From NCBI RefSeq assembly GCF_014649855.1, contig NZ_BMTV01000004.1, positions 208,959 to 272,958 on the forward strand: 64,000 nt of DNA. The letters are read 5' to 3'. The first letter of the stretch is position 1. The number at the start of each line of letters is the position of its first letter. This document shows positions 1 through 10,517 of this stretch, piece after piece. The translations under genes and the position numbers were made by a program. This stretch comes from Streptomyces roseolus (GTDB lineage Bacteria; Actinomycetota; Actinomycetes; Streptomycetales; Streptomycetaceae). The notes under the pieces were generated by a model, which worked only from the letters and a program-made list of their open reading frames with translations, made no database searches and had not been told where the DNA came from.

Positions 1-32
1 AAAGACCCCCTCGCGGAAGCGAGGGGGTCTTT
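1..32. terminator. Strong hairpin terminator
   Basis: Perfect inverted repeat: a 14-base arm AAAGACCCCCTCGC, a GGAA loop, then the complementary arm ending in TCTTT. It can end a rightward transcript coming from outside the window, and it also lies just past the stop of the leftward metalloprotease gene. It resembles the hairpins that follow both tRNA-Lys copies further on. Confidence 0.8.
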
Positions 33-54
33 TCGCGTCGTCCGGTCCCGGTGG

Positions 55-1305
55 TCAGTCCGCGCCCGGCGGGGTGATCTTCACCGTCCAGACGCCGGAC
101 TCGCTGCGGTCGGAGACTTCGACGCGGACGTCCGTGCCGGGCACGGTGAGCGTCTCCCCGACCTCCAGGGGGGCGTCCGCGAGCGGCGGGTAGACCGAGC
201 GCTCCCAGCAGGCCTCGGTGCCCGGGTGGGCGTCGACGACCTGGACGGGGCCCTCGCCGGAGGCCTCGCGGGCCCTGACCCGGTAGACCAGGACGCCCTC
301 GGTGCAGGTGTCGGCGTCGTTGCCGGTGGCGGCACGGGCCTCGATCGCGAGCACGCTGTCCCGGCCGGTGCGGACGACGGCGAGCCGGGTGGAGCGCGCC
401 TCCGGCGTCGCGGGGGCGGTGGAGACGGGCTCCAGGCCGACCACGCGGGGCTCGCCGCCCTGGACGCAGGCCACCTGGGAGCGGTCGAGCCAGCCGAGCT
501 TCCACTTGTGCCAGCCGAAGGGGTCGGGAGCCAGCCCGAACTGGCTGCCCATGACGTCCCAGTCGCCCACGTGGGTGTCCCAGTCGCCCTTGCCGTCCGC
601 CGGGCGGCGGTACAGGTCGGGCAGGTCGAAGACGTGGCCGGTCTCGTGGGCGAGGACGTTCCGGTCCGGGGGGTGTCGCTCGAAGACGGTGACGACCCGC
701 CGGATCTTCGCGCCGTCGGCCACCAGCGGGTGCTCCAGGTTGACGACCTTGGTGGCGTCCGAGTCGACGCCGGGCGCGTCCGGGTCGGCGACCAGGTAGA
801 CGATGTCGTACCGGGAGAAGTCCACGGAGTCGTCGACCGCCGCGACCGCGTCCCGCAGGTACTCCGCCCGCTTCCCGGCGTCCCAGTCACGCCGTATGTC
901 GTACGCGGTGGACGGACGGGGCATCGGCGTCCAGACGGTGCGGGGGTGCGGGCGCAGGGTGAACCGCCCGTAGGAGGCCCGCTGGAAGAACTCGGTGGTG
1001 GCCGGGAAGTGGTCGGCGGCCAGCTCCTCCGGGGTGGTCAGCGGGGCGGCGTCCGGGAACGACAGGAAGATCATGACCGCGTCGAGGGCGCGGTCGGGGC
1101 GCGGGTAGGAGCCGTTCCAGCTGTCGAGGCCGAGCGAGTGGTGGGCGGCGGTACGGGGCAGGGCGCACGGGCCGGCCGAGGGCGCGGCCGCGGCGGGCCC
1201 GGCGACCAGGCCGGTGGCCGCGAGCGCGGCGAGCGCGGTGAACGAGGCGGCTCCGGCGCGCAGCCGGGAGCGCTCCACTCCCCCGGGTGGCTGCTGACCC
1301 TCCAC
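55..1305 (-). CDS. Secreted M6-like zinc metalloprotease
   Basis: Predicted exported zinc-dependent protease of about 416 residues. The N-terminus carries an Arg-containing segment, then a long Ala/Leu hydrophobic run ending near GPAAAAPSAG, which looks like a signal peptide. The zinc site HETGH (about residues 220-224) is followed by DLPDLY, matching the HExGHxxxxxD pattern of M6-type and related snapalysin-like metalloproteases. I chose the GTG at 1305 because GGAGG lies five bases upstream; in-frame starts at 1371 and 1440 have poorer ribosome sites and would put about 20-45 extra residues before the signal sequence. The gene stands alone, divergent from the GGDEF-EAL gene. Substrate unknown; nutritional protein degradation outside the cell is inferred. 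Confidence 0.8.
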   Translation of the reverse strand: MEGQQPPGGVERSRLRAGAASFTALAALAATGLVAGPAAAAPSAGPCALPRTAAHHSLGLDSWNGSYPRPDRALDAVMIFLSFPDAAPLTTPEELAADHFPATTEFFQRASYGRFTLRPHPRTVWTPMPRPSTAYDIRRDWDAGKRAEYLRDAVAAVDDSVDFSRYDIVYLVADPDAPGVDSDATKVVNLEHPLVADGAKIRRVVTVFERHPPDRNVLAHETGHVFDLPDLYRRPADGKGDWDTHVGDWDVMGSQFGLAPDPFGWHKWKLGWLDRSQVACVQGGEPRVVGLEPVSTAPATPEARSTRLAVVRTGRDSVLAIEARAATGNDADTCTEGVLVYRVRAREASGEGPVQVVDAHPGTEACWERSVYPPLADAPLEVGETLTVPGTDVRVEVSDRSESGVWTVKITPPGAD

Positions 1306-1663
1306 GTGGACCTCCGGTTCGCGAGTGCGGGACACCTCCCCCACCTTGTGCCGGTTCGCGTCGTTTCGCATATTTCCGCTGCCCCGGTCGGGTGAGAGCG
1401 TGGCGCCCGGTGGACGCGAGACGGGCGGAGTCGATCTCACGGACAGTCACAATCGGTCATTCCGGCGACGCCGTCCGTCAGGGTCGAGCGGAATCGGTCG
1501 AAGGGGCGGCGCCCGGTGTCCGGACTCACACCGCCCGCGCCCCCGCTCCCCCGCCCAGGAGCTGGAACGGTCCCCCGGGCTGGCTCTATGATCGGCAGAC
1601 TTGTCCGGAGGCCGACCATCCTGACCACATGTGAACGGCCCCCCAGCACCACGGGAGCGAGCG
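1306..1663. promoter_or_regulatory. Divergent intergenic region, no gene seen
   Basis: About 360 bases between two divergent genes. The only promoter-like element I see is TATGAT at 1587-1592, about 72 bases before the GTG of the GGDEF-EAL gene. No repeat or RNA structure stands out. Confidence 0.4.
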
Positions 1664-3559
1664 GTGAGCGGAACCCCCGAAGGACCGGCACACCCAGAAC
1701 CGCCCGGCATCCCGCCGGCCCGCCCGGCACTCACGGAGCGTGAACTCCACGACTACCGGGCCGCCTTCCGCGTCTCCCGGCTCGCCATGGCCCTCGTGGA
1801 CCGGGACGGCCTGGTCGTCGCCGCCAACGACTCCCTCGGCGCCCTCCTCGGCACCGACGGCGCCGCCCTGCGGGAGCAGGCCGCCGCCGACCTCGTGGAC
1901 CTCGCCGCCGACGGCCGCACCTGGCACGCCTACCGCGAGGTCCTGCGCGGCCGCCGCTCCCGGTTCCGCTGCACCCGCCGGCTCAAGCACCCCGACGGGC
2001 GCAAGCTGTGGGCCGAGGTCACCGTCGCCCCGGTCCCCGACACCGGCCGGGTGCTGCTCTCCGTCGCGGACATCAGCGAGCGGCGCGAGCTCCAGGCCCG
2101 GCTGCGCCACCTCCAGATGCACGATCCGGTGACCCGGCTGCCCAACCGGGCGCTCTTCTTCGAGCGCCTCTCGGCCGCCCTGGAGTGCGCGGCGGCGGAG
2201 AGCGTCGAGGCGGCCACCGGCGCGGCCGGACCGACCGAGCCGGCCGGCGCCCCGGAGCCGTACCGGTCCCCCGGCGCGTACCGGTCGTACCGATCACACA
2301 GCCATGGCAGAACAGGGCGGATCGGCCTCTGCTACCTGGACCTCGACGGTTTCAAGGCGGTCAACGACACGCTCGGGCACCGGGTCGGCGACCGGCTGCT
2401 CGCCGCCGTCGCCGGGCGGCTCACCGAGTGCGCCGACAGCGCCGGCTACACCCGCAGCGGCGGCCACCTCGTGGCACGGCTGGGCGGGGACGAGTTCGCC
2501 GTCCTCGTCGAGGACTCCACCGGCACGGAACAACTCGCCGACCTGGCCCGCTCGGTGCTCGCCTCTCTGGAACGGCCCTTCGACCTGGGCGGGCAGCGGC
2601 TCTCCGTCTCGGCCTCGATCGGCGTCGTCGAGCGCGCCGCCTTCGGCACCACCGCCACGGAGCTGATGCAGGCCGCCGACACCACGCTGTACTGGGCCAA
2701 GGCCGACGGCAAGGCCCGGTGGACGCTCTTCGACCCGGAGCGCAACGCCCACCGGATGACCCGGCAGGCGCTCTCCTCCACGCTCCGCCCGGCGGTGGAG
2801 CGCGGGGAGTTCGCCCTGGAGTACCAGCCGCTGGTCGACCTGGCCGGCGGGGCGGTGCGCGGGGTGGAGGCGCTGGTGCGGTGGCACCACCCGCAGTTCG
2901 GGGTGCTGCCGCCGAATCGGTTCGTCGCGATCGCCGAGGAGGACGGCTCCATCGTGGAGCTGGGGCGGTGGGTGCTGCGGACCGCCTGCGAGCAGGCACG
3001 GCAGTGGCAGAAGGACCATCCGCGCGAGCGGCCGCTGTTCGTGAGCGTGAACGTGGCGGTGCGCCAGGTCTGGGACTCCGACCTGGTGGCGGACGTGGCG
3101 GGGATCCTCGCCGAGACCGGGCTCGCCCCGCACCTGCTCCAGCTGGAGCTGACCGAGTCCGCGGTGATGGGCTCGGCGGGCCGCCCGCTCCAGGCCCTCC
3201 AGGCGCTCAGCGACATGGGCGTGCGGATCGCCATCGACGACTTCGGCACCGGCTACTCGAACCTCGCCTACCTGAGCCGGCTGCCGGTCTCCGTGCTCAA
3301 GCTGGACGGCTCCTTCGTGCGCGGCTTCCAGGACGAGGAGCACGCCAACCCGGCGGACGAGCTGATCGTGGAGGCGCTGGTGCAGCTCGCCCACCGGCTC
3401 GGCCTGACGGTGACGGCGGAGTGCGTGGAGACCTCCGGGCAGGCGGCGCGGCTGCGGCGGATCGGCTGCGACACCGGGCAGGGCTGGCTCTACTCGCGGG
3501 CGGTGGCTCCGGACCGGATCGCCGCGATGATCGAGGGCACGACGCCGCTGCGGGTCTGA
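1664..3559 (+). CDS. PAS-GGDEF-EAL cyclic-di-GMP enzyme
   Basis: Cytoplasmic c-di-GMP turnover protein of about 631 residues with no membrane segment. An N-terminal PAS-like sensor (about residues 20-130) precedes a GGDEF domain with an intact GGDEF signature at about 274-278 and an EAL domain with EALVRW at about 402. The EAL core also keeps the ELTES glutamate and DDFGTGYS (about 525), so phosphodiesterase activity is expected. No RxxD inhibitory site lies just before GGDEF. A low-complexity insert rich in Gly, Pro and Tyr sits inside the early GGDEF domain (about residues 175-215). The GTG at 1664 has GGGAGCGAG upstream; an in-frame GTG at 1631 is possible. In Streptomyces such proteins set the timing of development. 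Whether it nets synthesis or breakdown cannot be read here. Confidence 0.9.
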   Translation: MSGTPEGPAHPEPPGIPPARPALTERELHDYRAAFRVSRLAMALVDRDGLVVAANDSLGALLGTDGAALREQAAADLVDLAADGRTWHAYREVLRGRRSRFRCTRRLKHPDGRKLWAEVTVAPVPDTGRVLLSVADISERRELQARLRHLQMHDPVTRLPNRALFFERLSAALECAAAESVEAATGAAGPTEPAGAPEPYRSPGAYRSYRSHSHGRTGRIGLCYLDLDGFKAVNDTLGHRVGDRLLAAVAGRLTECADSAGYTRSGGHLVARLGGDEFAVLVEDSTGTEQLADLARSVLASLERPFDLGGQRLSVSASIGVVERAAFGTTATELMQAADTTLYWAKADGKARWTLFDPERNAHRMTRQALSSTLRPAVERGEFALEYQPLVDLAGGAVRGVEALVRWHHPQFGVLPPNRFVAIAEEDGSIVELGRWVLRTACEQARQWQKDHPRERPLFVSVNVAVRQVWDSDLVADVAGILAETGLAPHLLQLELTESAVMGSAGRPLQALQALSDMGVRIAIDDFGTGYSNLAYLSRLPVSVLKLDGSFVRGFQDEEHANPADELIVEALVQLAHRLGLTVTAECVETSGQAARLRRIGCDTGQGWLYSRAVAPDRIAAMIEGTTPLRV

Positions 3560-3583
3560 GCCCGGGGGCTCGCGGGCATGGAA

Positions 3584-3620
3584 CTGCCCCCGGCCGGAGG
3601 GACATTCCGGGCGGGGGCAG
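3584..3620. terminator. Bidirectional terminator between convergent genes
   Basis: CTGCCCCCG at 3584-3592 pairs with CGGGGGCAG at 3612-3620, and a GGA/TCC extension lies inside the loop. It sits between the stop of the GGDEF-EAL gene and the stop of the chitinase gene, so it can serve both. Confidence 0.7.
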
Positions 3621-3655
3621 CGGTTCATGCGGCCCTACGGGGCGGGCTCAGGGCT

Positions 3656-5350
<1,695 letters not shown>

Positions 5351-5431
5351 GAGCGTCCTCCGATGGGGGGGTACTGGTGGTGCCGTACAGGAGTTGGAGC
5401 AGTGATAGCCCCCGCACGAACGGCGCGTCAA

Positions 5432-5460
5432 TGGTCTGAACCAGATTGAGGACTAGACCA
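5432..5460 (-). promoter_or_regulatory. Chitinase promoter repeats, DasR-type operator pair
   Basis: TGGTCTGAACCA (5432-5443) and AGGACTAGACCA (5449-5460) are two 12-base repeats 17 bases apart. On the coding strand they read TGGTCTAGTCCT and TGGTTCAGACCA. They match the pair of direct repeats known in Streptomyces chitinase promoters and the core of the DasR responsive element. Confidence 0.8.
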
Positions 5461-5504
5461 ATTTGAGGAGGAAAGCCCTCGTCAGAGGCGTGCAGCACAA
5501 AACG

Positions 5505-5537
5505 AAACCGCTCGCCACCATGTGTGACGAGCGGTTT
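5505..5537 (-). terminator. Terminator of the flavin monooxygenase gene
   Basis: AAACCGCTCG (5505-5514) pairs perfectly with CGAGCGGTTT (5528-5537). It lies just downstream of the leftward monooxygenase gene and insulates it from the chitinase promoter. Confidence 0.75.
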
Positions 5538-5605
5538 AAGGTTTCTTTAGGGAAGCCGGCGAGGTGGTTCGACGGTGAACCAGTCGTCCATCCGGAATCC
5601 GAGAT

Positions 5606-6721
5606 TCAGGCGAGTCGCGGCATCCCGTAGGCGTCCGCGACGAGTTCGTAGCTCCGCAGCCGCGCCTCCCCGCCGTGCACGTTGGCGGTCAGCATCAGCT
5701 CGTCGGCGCCGGTCCGCTTCCGCAGCTCGTCCAGACCCTCGCGGACCGCGTCCGGAGTGCCGTACACGACGTTCGCCAGCCAGTCGTCCGCGAACTCCCG
5801 CTCCACCGGGCTGAATCCGTACGCCTCCGCCTCCTCCGGCGTCGGGATCAGCCCCGGCCGGCCGGTGCGCAGCCGCAGCATCGACAGCGCGCCGGTGAGC
5901 ACCTGGCGGTACGCCTCCCGCTCGTCGTCGGCGGCGAGGGCGCCGACGCCGATGAGGGTGTAGGGCGCGTCGAGCACGGCGGAGGGGCGGAAGGACTGCC
6001 GGTAGAGGTCGAGCGCCGGGATCGTGTTGCGGGCCGAGAAGTGGTGGGCGAAGGCGAAGGGCAGCCCGAGGAGTCCGGCGAGCCGGGCGCTGAAGCCGGA
6101 GGAGCCCAGCAGCCAGACCGGCGGCCGGCCCTTCGGGCCCTGCACCGGGCCGGGCACGGCGTGGATCCGGGCGTAGCGGTGCCCGTCCGGGAAGTCGTCG
6201 TCCAGGAACCGGGTCAGCTCGGCGAGCTGCTCGGGGAAGTCGTCGGCGCCCTCGTGGAGGGTGTCGGTGCGACGCAGGGCGGCGGCGGTGGCGCCGTCGG
6301 TGCCGGGGGCGCGGCCGAGGCCGAGGTCGATCCGGCCCGGGGCGAGCGCCTCCAGGGTGCCGAACTGCTCGGCGATCACCAGCGGGGCGTGGTTGGGGAG
6401 CATCACGCCGCCGGAGCCGAGCCGGATGCGGCGGGTGTGGGCGGCGAGGTGGGCGAGGATCACGGCCGGGGAGGAGGAGGCGACCCCGGGCATCGAGTGG
6501 TGCTCGGCCACCCAGTGCCGGTGGTAGCCGCGCCGCTCGGCGAGCCGGCTCAGCTCCACGCTGGTGGCGAGCGACCGGCTCGCGGTGGAGCCGCTGCCCA
6601 CGGTCACCAGGTCGAGGACGGAGAGGGGCACGGGAGCGGAACCCAGGGCCTCCCCGCGTATGGCGTCCCCCCGGGGGCCGTCCGCCGTGCCTGCCTCTGA
6701 CTGGGTGCCGGTCTCGCTCAC
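5606..6721 (-). CDS. LLM class flavin-dependent monooxygenase
   Basis: Luciferase-like (alpha/beta barrel) oxidoreductase of about 371 residues, expected to use reduced FMN and oxygen on an unknown substrate. Family features include SVLDLVTVGSG at the first strand, RGYHRHWVAEHHSMPG, the GSGGVMLPNHAPLVIAEQF strand and ApGRIDLGLGRAPGTD. The GTG at 6721 follows GGAGGAAGGA; starting there gives a short acidic leader before the barrel. It stands as a single gene divergent from an IclR regulator, which is a reasonable candidate regulator by position only. Many such Streptomyces genes have no known substrate. Confidence 0.88.
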   Translation of the reverse strand: MSETGTQSEAGTADGPRGDAIRGEALGSAPVPLSVLDLVTVGSGSTASRSLATSVELSRLAERRGYHRHWVAEHHSMPGVASSSPAVILAHLAAHTRRIRLGSGGVMLPNHAPLVIAEQFGTLEALAPGRIDLGLGRAPGTDGATAAALRRTDTLHEGADDFPEQLAELTRFLDDDFPDGHRYARIHAVPGPVQGPKGRPPVWLLGSSGFSARLAGLLGLPFAFAHHFSARNTIPALDLYRQSFRPSAVLDAPYTLIGVGALAADDEREAYRQVLTGALSMLRLRTGRPGLIPTPEEAEAYGFSPVEREFADDWLANVVYGTPDAVREGLDELRKRTGADELMLTANVHGGEARLRSYELVADAYGMPRLA

Positions 6722-7110
6722 CGTCCGGTCCTTCCTCCATCGAGTACGTCCAACGGAGCGGCAACAGGGGTGCGCCGGCACTTATTCCATGCCGCCCGAT
6801 TACGGGACGAAGGGCGCGATCCGGGTGACGGGGGTCACATTCCAGCCACCGGAGGATCCGCCTCCGGGTCCGCTTCCCCACAGAAAATCTTCGCCCGCCC
6901 GCCGTCCGAACGCGTGCGCGAGCAGGACGCGGCGCCGCCCTGACCTCACCCTCTGCGCGCCACCCATGCCTATGTCATATGCCATAGTGGCGCGCCCCTG
7001 TACAGGGCCGGGTCCCTCCGCACGATTCTCGCCAACAGCCGCCCCGTAAACGGCCCTTGGCGGCTATCGTGGTACGGAAGCATGCGGTCACAACCTGGTA
7101 GGGGGAAACC
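6722..7110. promoter_or_regulatory. Divergent intergenic region
   Basis: About 390 bases between the monooxygenase and the IclR gene. Most is GC-rich. A locally AT-rich patch around 6970-6990 (TATGTCATATGCCATAG) contains imperfect dyad symmetry and is the likeliest operator or promoter site. No small gene is supported. Confidence 0.35.
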
Positions 7111-7869
7111 GTGGCGCTGAAGCCCGAGCCCACCGCGCCGTTCCACTCGGTGCAATACGCCCTGCGCGTCCTCGAGACGGTCTCGCGGCACGGCGGCGGG
7201 GTGTCGGACGTCCAGATCGCCCGGGAGGCGGGGCTCCCCGCCCACCACCTCTCGCCGCTGCTCCTCATGCTCCGGCGCGAGGGGTACGTCGAGCAGGTCT
7301 CCGACGGCGCCTACGTCATCGGGGACTCCCTGGTCCTCCTCGGCTCCGGCTCGACCCGCCGCGAGGCCCTGGAGGCCAAGCTCCAGGAGACCCTCACCGA
7401 GCTGCGCGACTCCGTCGGCGCCGCCGTCTACATCAGCCGGTACATCGACGGCGAGGTGAAGATCACCCAGTTCGCCGACGGGCCGCGCACGCCCAAGGTC
7501 AACGAGTGGGTCGACTTCCGCTCGGCGGCCCACGCCAGCGCGGTCGGCAAGTGCCTGCTCACCCAGCTCGACCTCAACGGCCGGCGCGACCACCTCTCCC
7601 GGCACAAGATCGCCCGCCTCACCTCGCGGACGATCACCAACGAGAAGGTGCTCTTCTCCAAGCTGGACAGTCAGCCGCCGACCGTCCCGGTCCTCGACCT
7701 CCAGGAGTACGCCGTCGGCACGGTCTGCGCCGCGGTGCCGCTCACGGCCGGCTCCGCCGTGGGCTGCCTGGCGCTCTCGCTCCCGATCGAGCACGCGCAC
7801 CGGCTGCGCTCGGCCGCCGACACGCTGAACCGGCGGGCGGCACCGGTGGTGCTGTCGCTGGCGATCTGA
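7111..7869 (+). CDS. IclR-family transcriptional regulator
   Basis: DNA-binding regulator of 252 residues. A winged helix lies at about residues 12-70 (YALRVLETVSRHGGGVSDVQIAREAGLP...), followed by an IclR effector domain with the typical SAAHASAVGKCLLTQL stretch and a C-terminal strand AVGTVCAAVPLTAG. The GTG start has GGGGGAAACC upstream. The ligand is not evident. It is divergent from a flavin monooxygenase gene and followed at about 100 bases by a tRNA-Lys. It does not carry the extra features of NdgR, so I give no symbol. Confidence 0.88.
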   Translation: MALKPEPTAPFHSVQYALRVLETVSRHGGGVSDVQIAREAGLPAHHLSPLLLMLRREGYVEQVSDGAYVIGDSLVLLGSGSTRREALEAKLQETLTELRDSVGAAVYISRYIDGEVKITQFADGPRTPKVNEWVDFRSAAHASAVGKCLLTQLDLNGRRDHLSRHKIARLTSRTITNEKVLFSKLDSQPPTVPVLDLQEYAVGTVCAAVPLTAGSAVGCLALSLPIEHAHRLRSAADTLNRRAAPVVLSLAI

Positions 7870-7968
7870 GGCGCCCGGAGCGCGGCCCCGGGAGCGGCCC
7901 GGCGGGGCGCCCCGGCGGGGTGGTCACGAGCACCCGTCGGGACCAGGTAGTATTTTCTCTGTCAGCAG

Positions 7969-8042
7969 GCGCCGCTAGCTCAGTTGGTTAGAGCAGCTGA
8001 CTCTTAATCAGCGGGTCCGGGGTTCGAGTCCCTGGCGGCGCA
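7969..8042 (+). tRNA. tRNA-Lys (anticodon CTT), copy 1
   Basis: A 74-base cloverleaf. The acceptor GCGCCGC pairs with GCGGCGC, the discriminator is A, and the anticodon stem GCTGA/TCAGC encloses the loop CTCTTAA with anticodon CTT. The T loop is TTCGAGT. CCA is not fully encoded (CCG follows). The sequence is identical to the copy at 15498. Confidence 0.97.
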
Positions 8043-8053
8043 CCGACGGAAGA

Positions 8054-8088
8054 AGGCCCCTCGCGGAAGCGGGGGGCCTTCTTCGTGC
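8054..8088 (+). terminator. Terminator after tRNA-Lys copy 1
   Basis: A hairpin of the form AAGGCCCCTCGC, GGAA, GCGGGGGGCCTTCTT follows the tRNA directly, with a short T run. It also lies just past the stop of the leftward response regulator gene, so it can serve both. Confidence 0.75.
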
Positions 8089-8093
8089 ACCCG

Positions 8094-8747
8094 TCAGGCC
8101 TGGAGGTAGGCGAGGACGGCGAGGACCCGGCGGTGGGTGTCCTCGGCCGGCGGCAGGTCGAGCTTGGCGAGGATGTTGCCGATGTGCTTGCCGACGGCGG
8201 CCTCGGTGACGACGAGCCGGCGGGCCACCTCGCCGTTGGAGTGTCCCTCCGCGACCAGCGCCAGGACCTCCCGCTCGCGCGGGGTCAGCGCGGCGAGCGG
8301 GTCCCGGCGGCGGCGCAGCAGCTGCCGTACGACCTCCGGGTCGACGACCGTGCCGCCCGCGGCGACCCGGTCCAGGGCGTCCACGAACTCCTCCACCTGC
8401 CCCACCCGGTCCTTCAGCAGGTAGCCGACGCCGGTGCCGTCGCCCGAGTCGAGGAGGTCGGCGGCGTAGTCCCGCTGCACGTACTGGCTGAGGACGAGGA
8501 CCGGCAGGCCGGGCCGCTCGGCGCGCAGGGCGACGGCGGCGCGCAGCCCCTCGTCCTGGAAGCCGGGCGGCATCCGCACGTCGGTGAGGACGACGTCCGG
8601 GTCGTGGACGGCGACCGCGGCGCGCAGCGCCTCCGCGTCCCCGACCGCGGCGACCACCTCGTGGCCGAAACGGGCAAGGAGCCCGATCAGCCCTTCGCGG
8701 AGGAGGACGCCGTCCTCGGCGAGGACGACGCGGAGCTGACGCGGCAC
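8094..8747 (-). CDS. NarL/LuxR-family response regulator
   Basis: Response regulator of about 217 residues. The receiver domain has an acidic pocket (AEDG), phospho-acceptor Asp in DVVLTDVRMPP (about residue 56) and the conserved Lys in YLLKDRV. The C-terminal LuxR helix-turn-helix is TPREREVLALVAEGHSNGEVARRL. The GTG start lies inside the last codons of the histidine kinase gene (61-base overlap), showing translational coupling with its cognate kinase. Target genes are not visible from the sequence. Confidence 0.93.
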   Translation of the reverse strand: MPRQLRVVLAEDGVLLREGLIGLLARFGHEVVAAVGDAEALRAAVAVHDPDVVLTDVRMPPGFQDEGLRAAVALRAERPGLPVLVLSQYVQRDYAADLLDSGDGTGVGYLLKDRVGQVEEFVDALDRVAAGGTVVDPEVVRQLLRRRRDPLAALTPREREVLALVAEGHSNGEVARRLVVTEAAVGKHIGNILAKLDLPPAEDTHRRVLAVLAYLQA

Positions 8748-9982
8748 GGGATCTCCACTCGTAGGACCGTCGGCCCGCCCGGCGGGCTGGTGATCGTCAG
8801 TGTGCCATCGAGGACGGCCAGCCGGTCGGCGAGTCCGGTGAGGCCGGAACCGCGGGCCGGATCGGCGCCGCCGCGCCCGTCGTCCTCGACGGTGAGGACG
8901 AGGACCCGGCCGTCGTGCCGGCCGGTGAGCCGGGCGCGGGCGGCGCCGCTGTGCCGGTCGACGTTGGCGAGCGCCTCCCGGCCGGTGAAGTACGCGGCGC
9001 TCTCGACGGCGACGGGCAGCCGGGGCAGGCCGTCGAGCTCGCGGTCGACGGGGACGGCGGTCCGGTCGGCGGCGTCCGCGAGGGCCGGCCCGAGGCCGTA
9101 GTCGGCGAGGACGTGCGGATGGATCCCGTGGATCAGCTCCCGCAGCTCGGCCAGGACCTGTCCCGCCTCCTCCTGCGCCCGCGCGAGCCGCTCGGCCAGC
9201 GGCCCGCCCGGCGGCGCGTCGAGCCGGGCGAGGCCGAGGGTCATGCTGAGCGCGACGAGCCGGTGCTGGGCCCCGTCGTGGAGGTCCCGCTCGATCCGGC
9301 GCCGCTCGGCCTCGAACGCGTCGACGAGCCGGGCCCGCGAGGCGATGACCTCGCCGAGCCCGTCCCGCTCCCGGGGCGCGATCAGGGCCCGGGTGAGCGC
9401 GGCCCGCCCGGCCGCGTACAGCCCGAGCGGGTAGGCGAGGGCGACGAGGAGGAGCGCGCCGAGCGCGGCGGCGGCGAGGGCCGGCGGGTACGAGGTCACC
9501 AGGACCGCCTTGAGGATCTTGGTCTCGTGTCCGTCGGCGGCGAGCAGGACCGGGGTCGCGAGCAGCGCGCCGGGCACGCCGGCGGCGACGGCGAGCACGA
9601 GGGCGTCGAGCACCCAGAGGACGGTGGCGAGGAGGAGCGCGTACGCGAGCTCCCGCCAGGTCGCCCGCTCCCCCGCCCGCTCCCGCACCCAGGCCCCGAG
9701 CCCCGGCTCGGCGGGCACCCGGTGCGGGTCGGCGGCGGGCCGCCGGTCCACGAGCCGCAGCCGCAGCCGCTCCGCCCCGCCGAGCGCGATCCCCCCGAAG
9801 AGCAGCAGCGGGATCCCGACGAGCAGCAGTGAGGCGACCAGCAGCACGAGGAGCACCGCGCAGACGAGGACGCCCGCGCCGACCCCGCTCACCAGATAGC
9901 CGGCGGCCCGCCAGGGCCAGGCCCCGAGGGGATACCGCCACGGCCGGAGGAACAGGGCCTGCCGCACGTCACACGCTTCCAT
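8687..9982 (-). CDS. Sensor histidine kinase (HisKA_3 type)
   Basis: Membrane sensor kinase of about 431 residues. The N-terminal half has four likely hydrophobic segments in a pattern of the putative sensor domain found next to Streptomyces NarL-type regulators. The dimerisation and phospho-acceptor region is AERRRIERDLHDGAQHRLVAL, with His in DLHDG. The ATPase domain ends with VEDDGRGG and GSGLTGLADRLAVLDG. The start ATG at 9982 begins MEACDVRQ; longer frames read through low-complexity upstream sequence. Its 3' end overlaps the response regulator. The signal sensed is unknown; such kinases often respond to envelope stress. Confidence 0.92.
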   Translation of the reverse strand: MEACDVRQALFLRPWRYPLGAWPWRAAGYLVSGVGAGVLVCAVLLVLLVASLLLVGIPLLLFGGIALGGAERLRLRLVDRRPAADPHRVPAEPGLGAWVRERAGERATWRELAYALLLATVLWVLDALVLAVAAGVPGALLATPVLLAADGHETKILKAVLVTSYPPALAAAALGALLLVALAYPLGLYAAGRAALTRALIAPRERDGLGEVIASRARLVDAFEAERRRIERDLHDGAQHRLVALSMTLGLARLDAPPGGPLAERLARAQEEAGQVLAELRELIHGIHPHVLADYGLGPALADAADRTAVPVDRELDGLPRLPVAVESAAYFTGREALANVDRHSGAARARLTGRHDGRVLVLTVEDDGRGGADPARGSGLTGLADRLAVLDGTLTITSPPGGPTVLRVEIPCRVSSASSSPRTASSSAKG

Positions 9983-10517
9983 GGCCGCCACCGTAGGCGG
10001 GCGCGGCGGGCTCGGGCCATGGGGCGGGAGGGTGCGGCCGGGGTAGGGCTGGGCCCACCCCGGTGGGCTCCTGCGAGGCCGGTGGGCTCCTGCGAGGCGC
10101 GGACGGCGGCCGACGGGGACGACGGTCCGGACGTACGCGTGCCGTTCGGCGGGACGCGCGAGGACCGCCGGGAGCCGGGGCGCGGCCGCGGCGGGCGGGG
10201 CAGGGTCCGGCGACGGCGGCCCCCGCGGGGGCCGCCGCGCCGAGCCGGAGCGGGTGCTCCGGCGTGGTGTCGAGCAGCGGGCCGGGGTGCGGCTCGCCCC
10301 CGGCCGGGGTGGCATCAGATCCACGAGCGGGGCGGCCCGTGCGGGGGCGCCGGCGGCGGCCCGGTGGTGACCGAGGGCATGGTGCTCGCCCCTCGGCCCG
10401 GTCCGGTGGCCGCCCCGGCGCCGTACGAGCTCCGCGACGGTGTCCGCGCCCGCCCGTGTCGTGCTGCCCGTGCCGGCCTTCCTGGCCGTCACGGCCCGGA
10501 AGGTGACCGGCGGTGCG
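9983..10517. other. Intergenic region without a supported gene
   Basis: About 535 bases between the kinase gene and the LPMO gene, both leftward. Open frames exist on both strands but read as low-complexity Arg/Gly/Pro/Ala sequence with no domain. A duplicated GGTGGGCTCCTGCGAGG element occurs at 10062-10097. The kinase promoter should lie in the left part. Confidence 0.45.
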
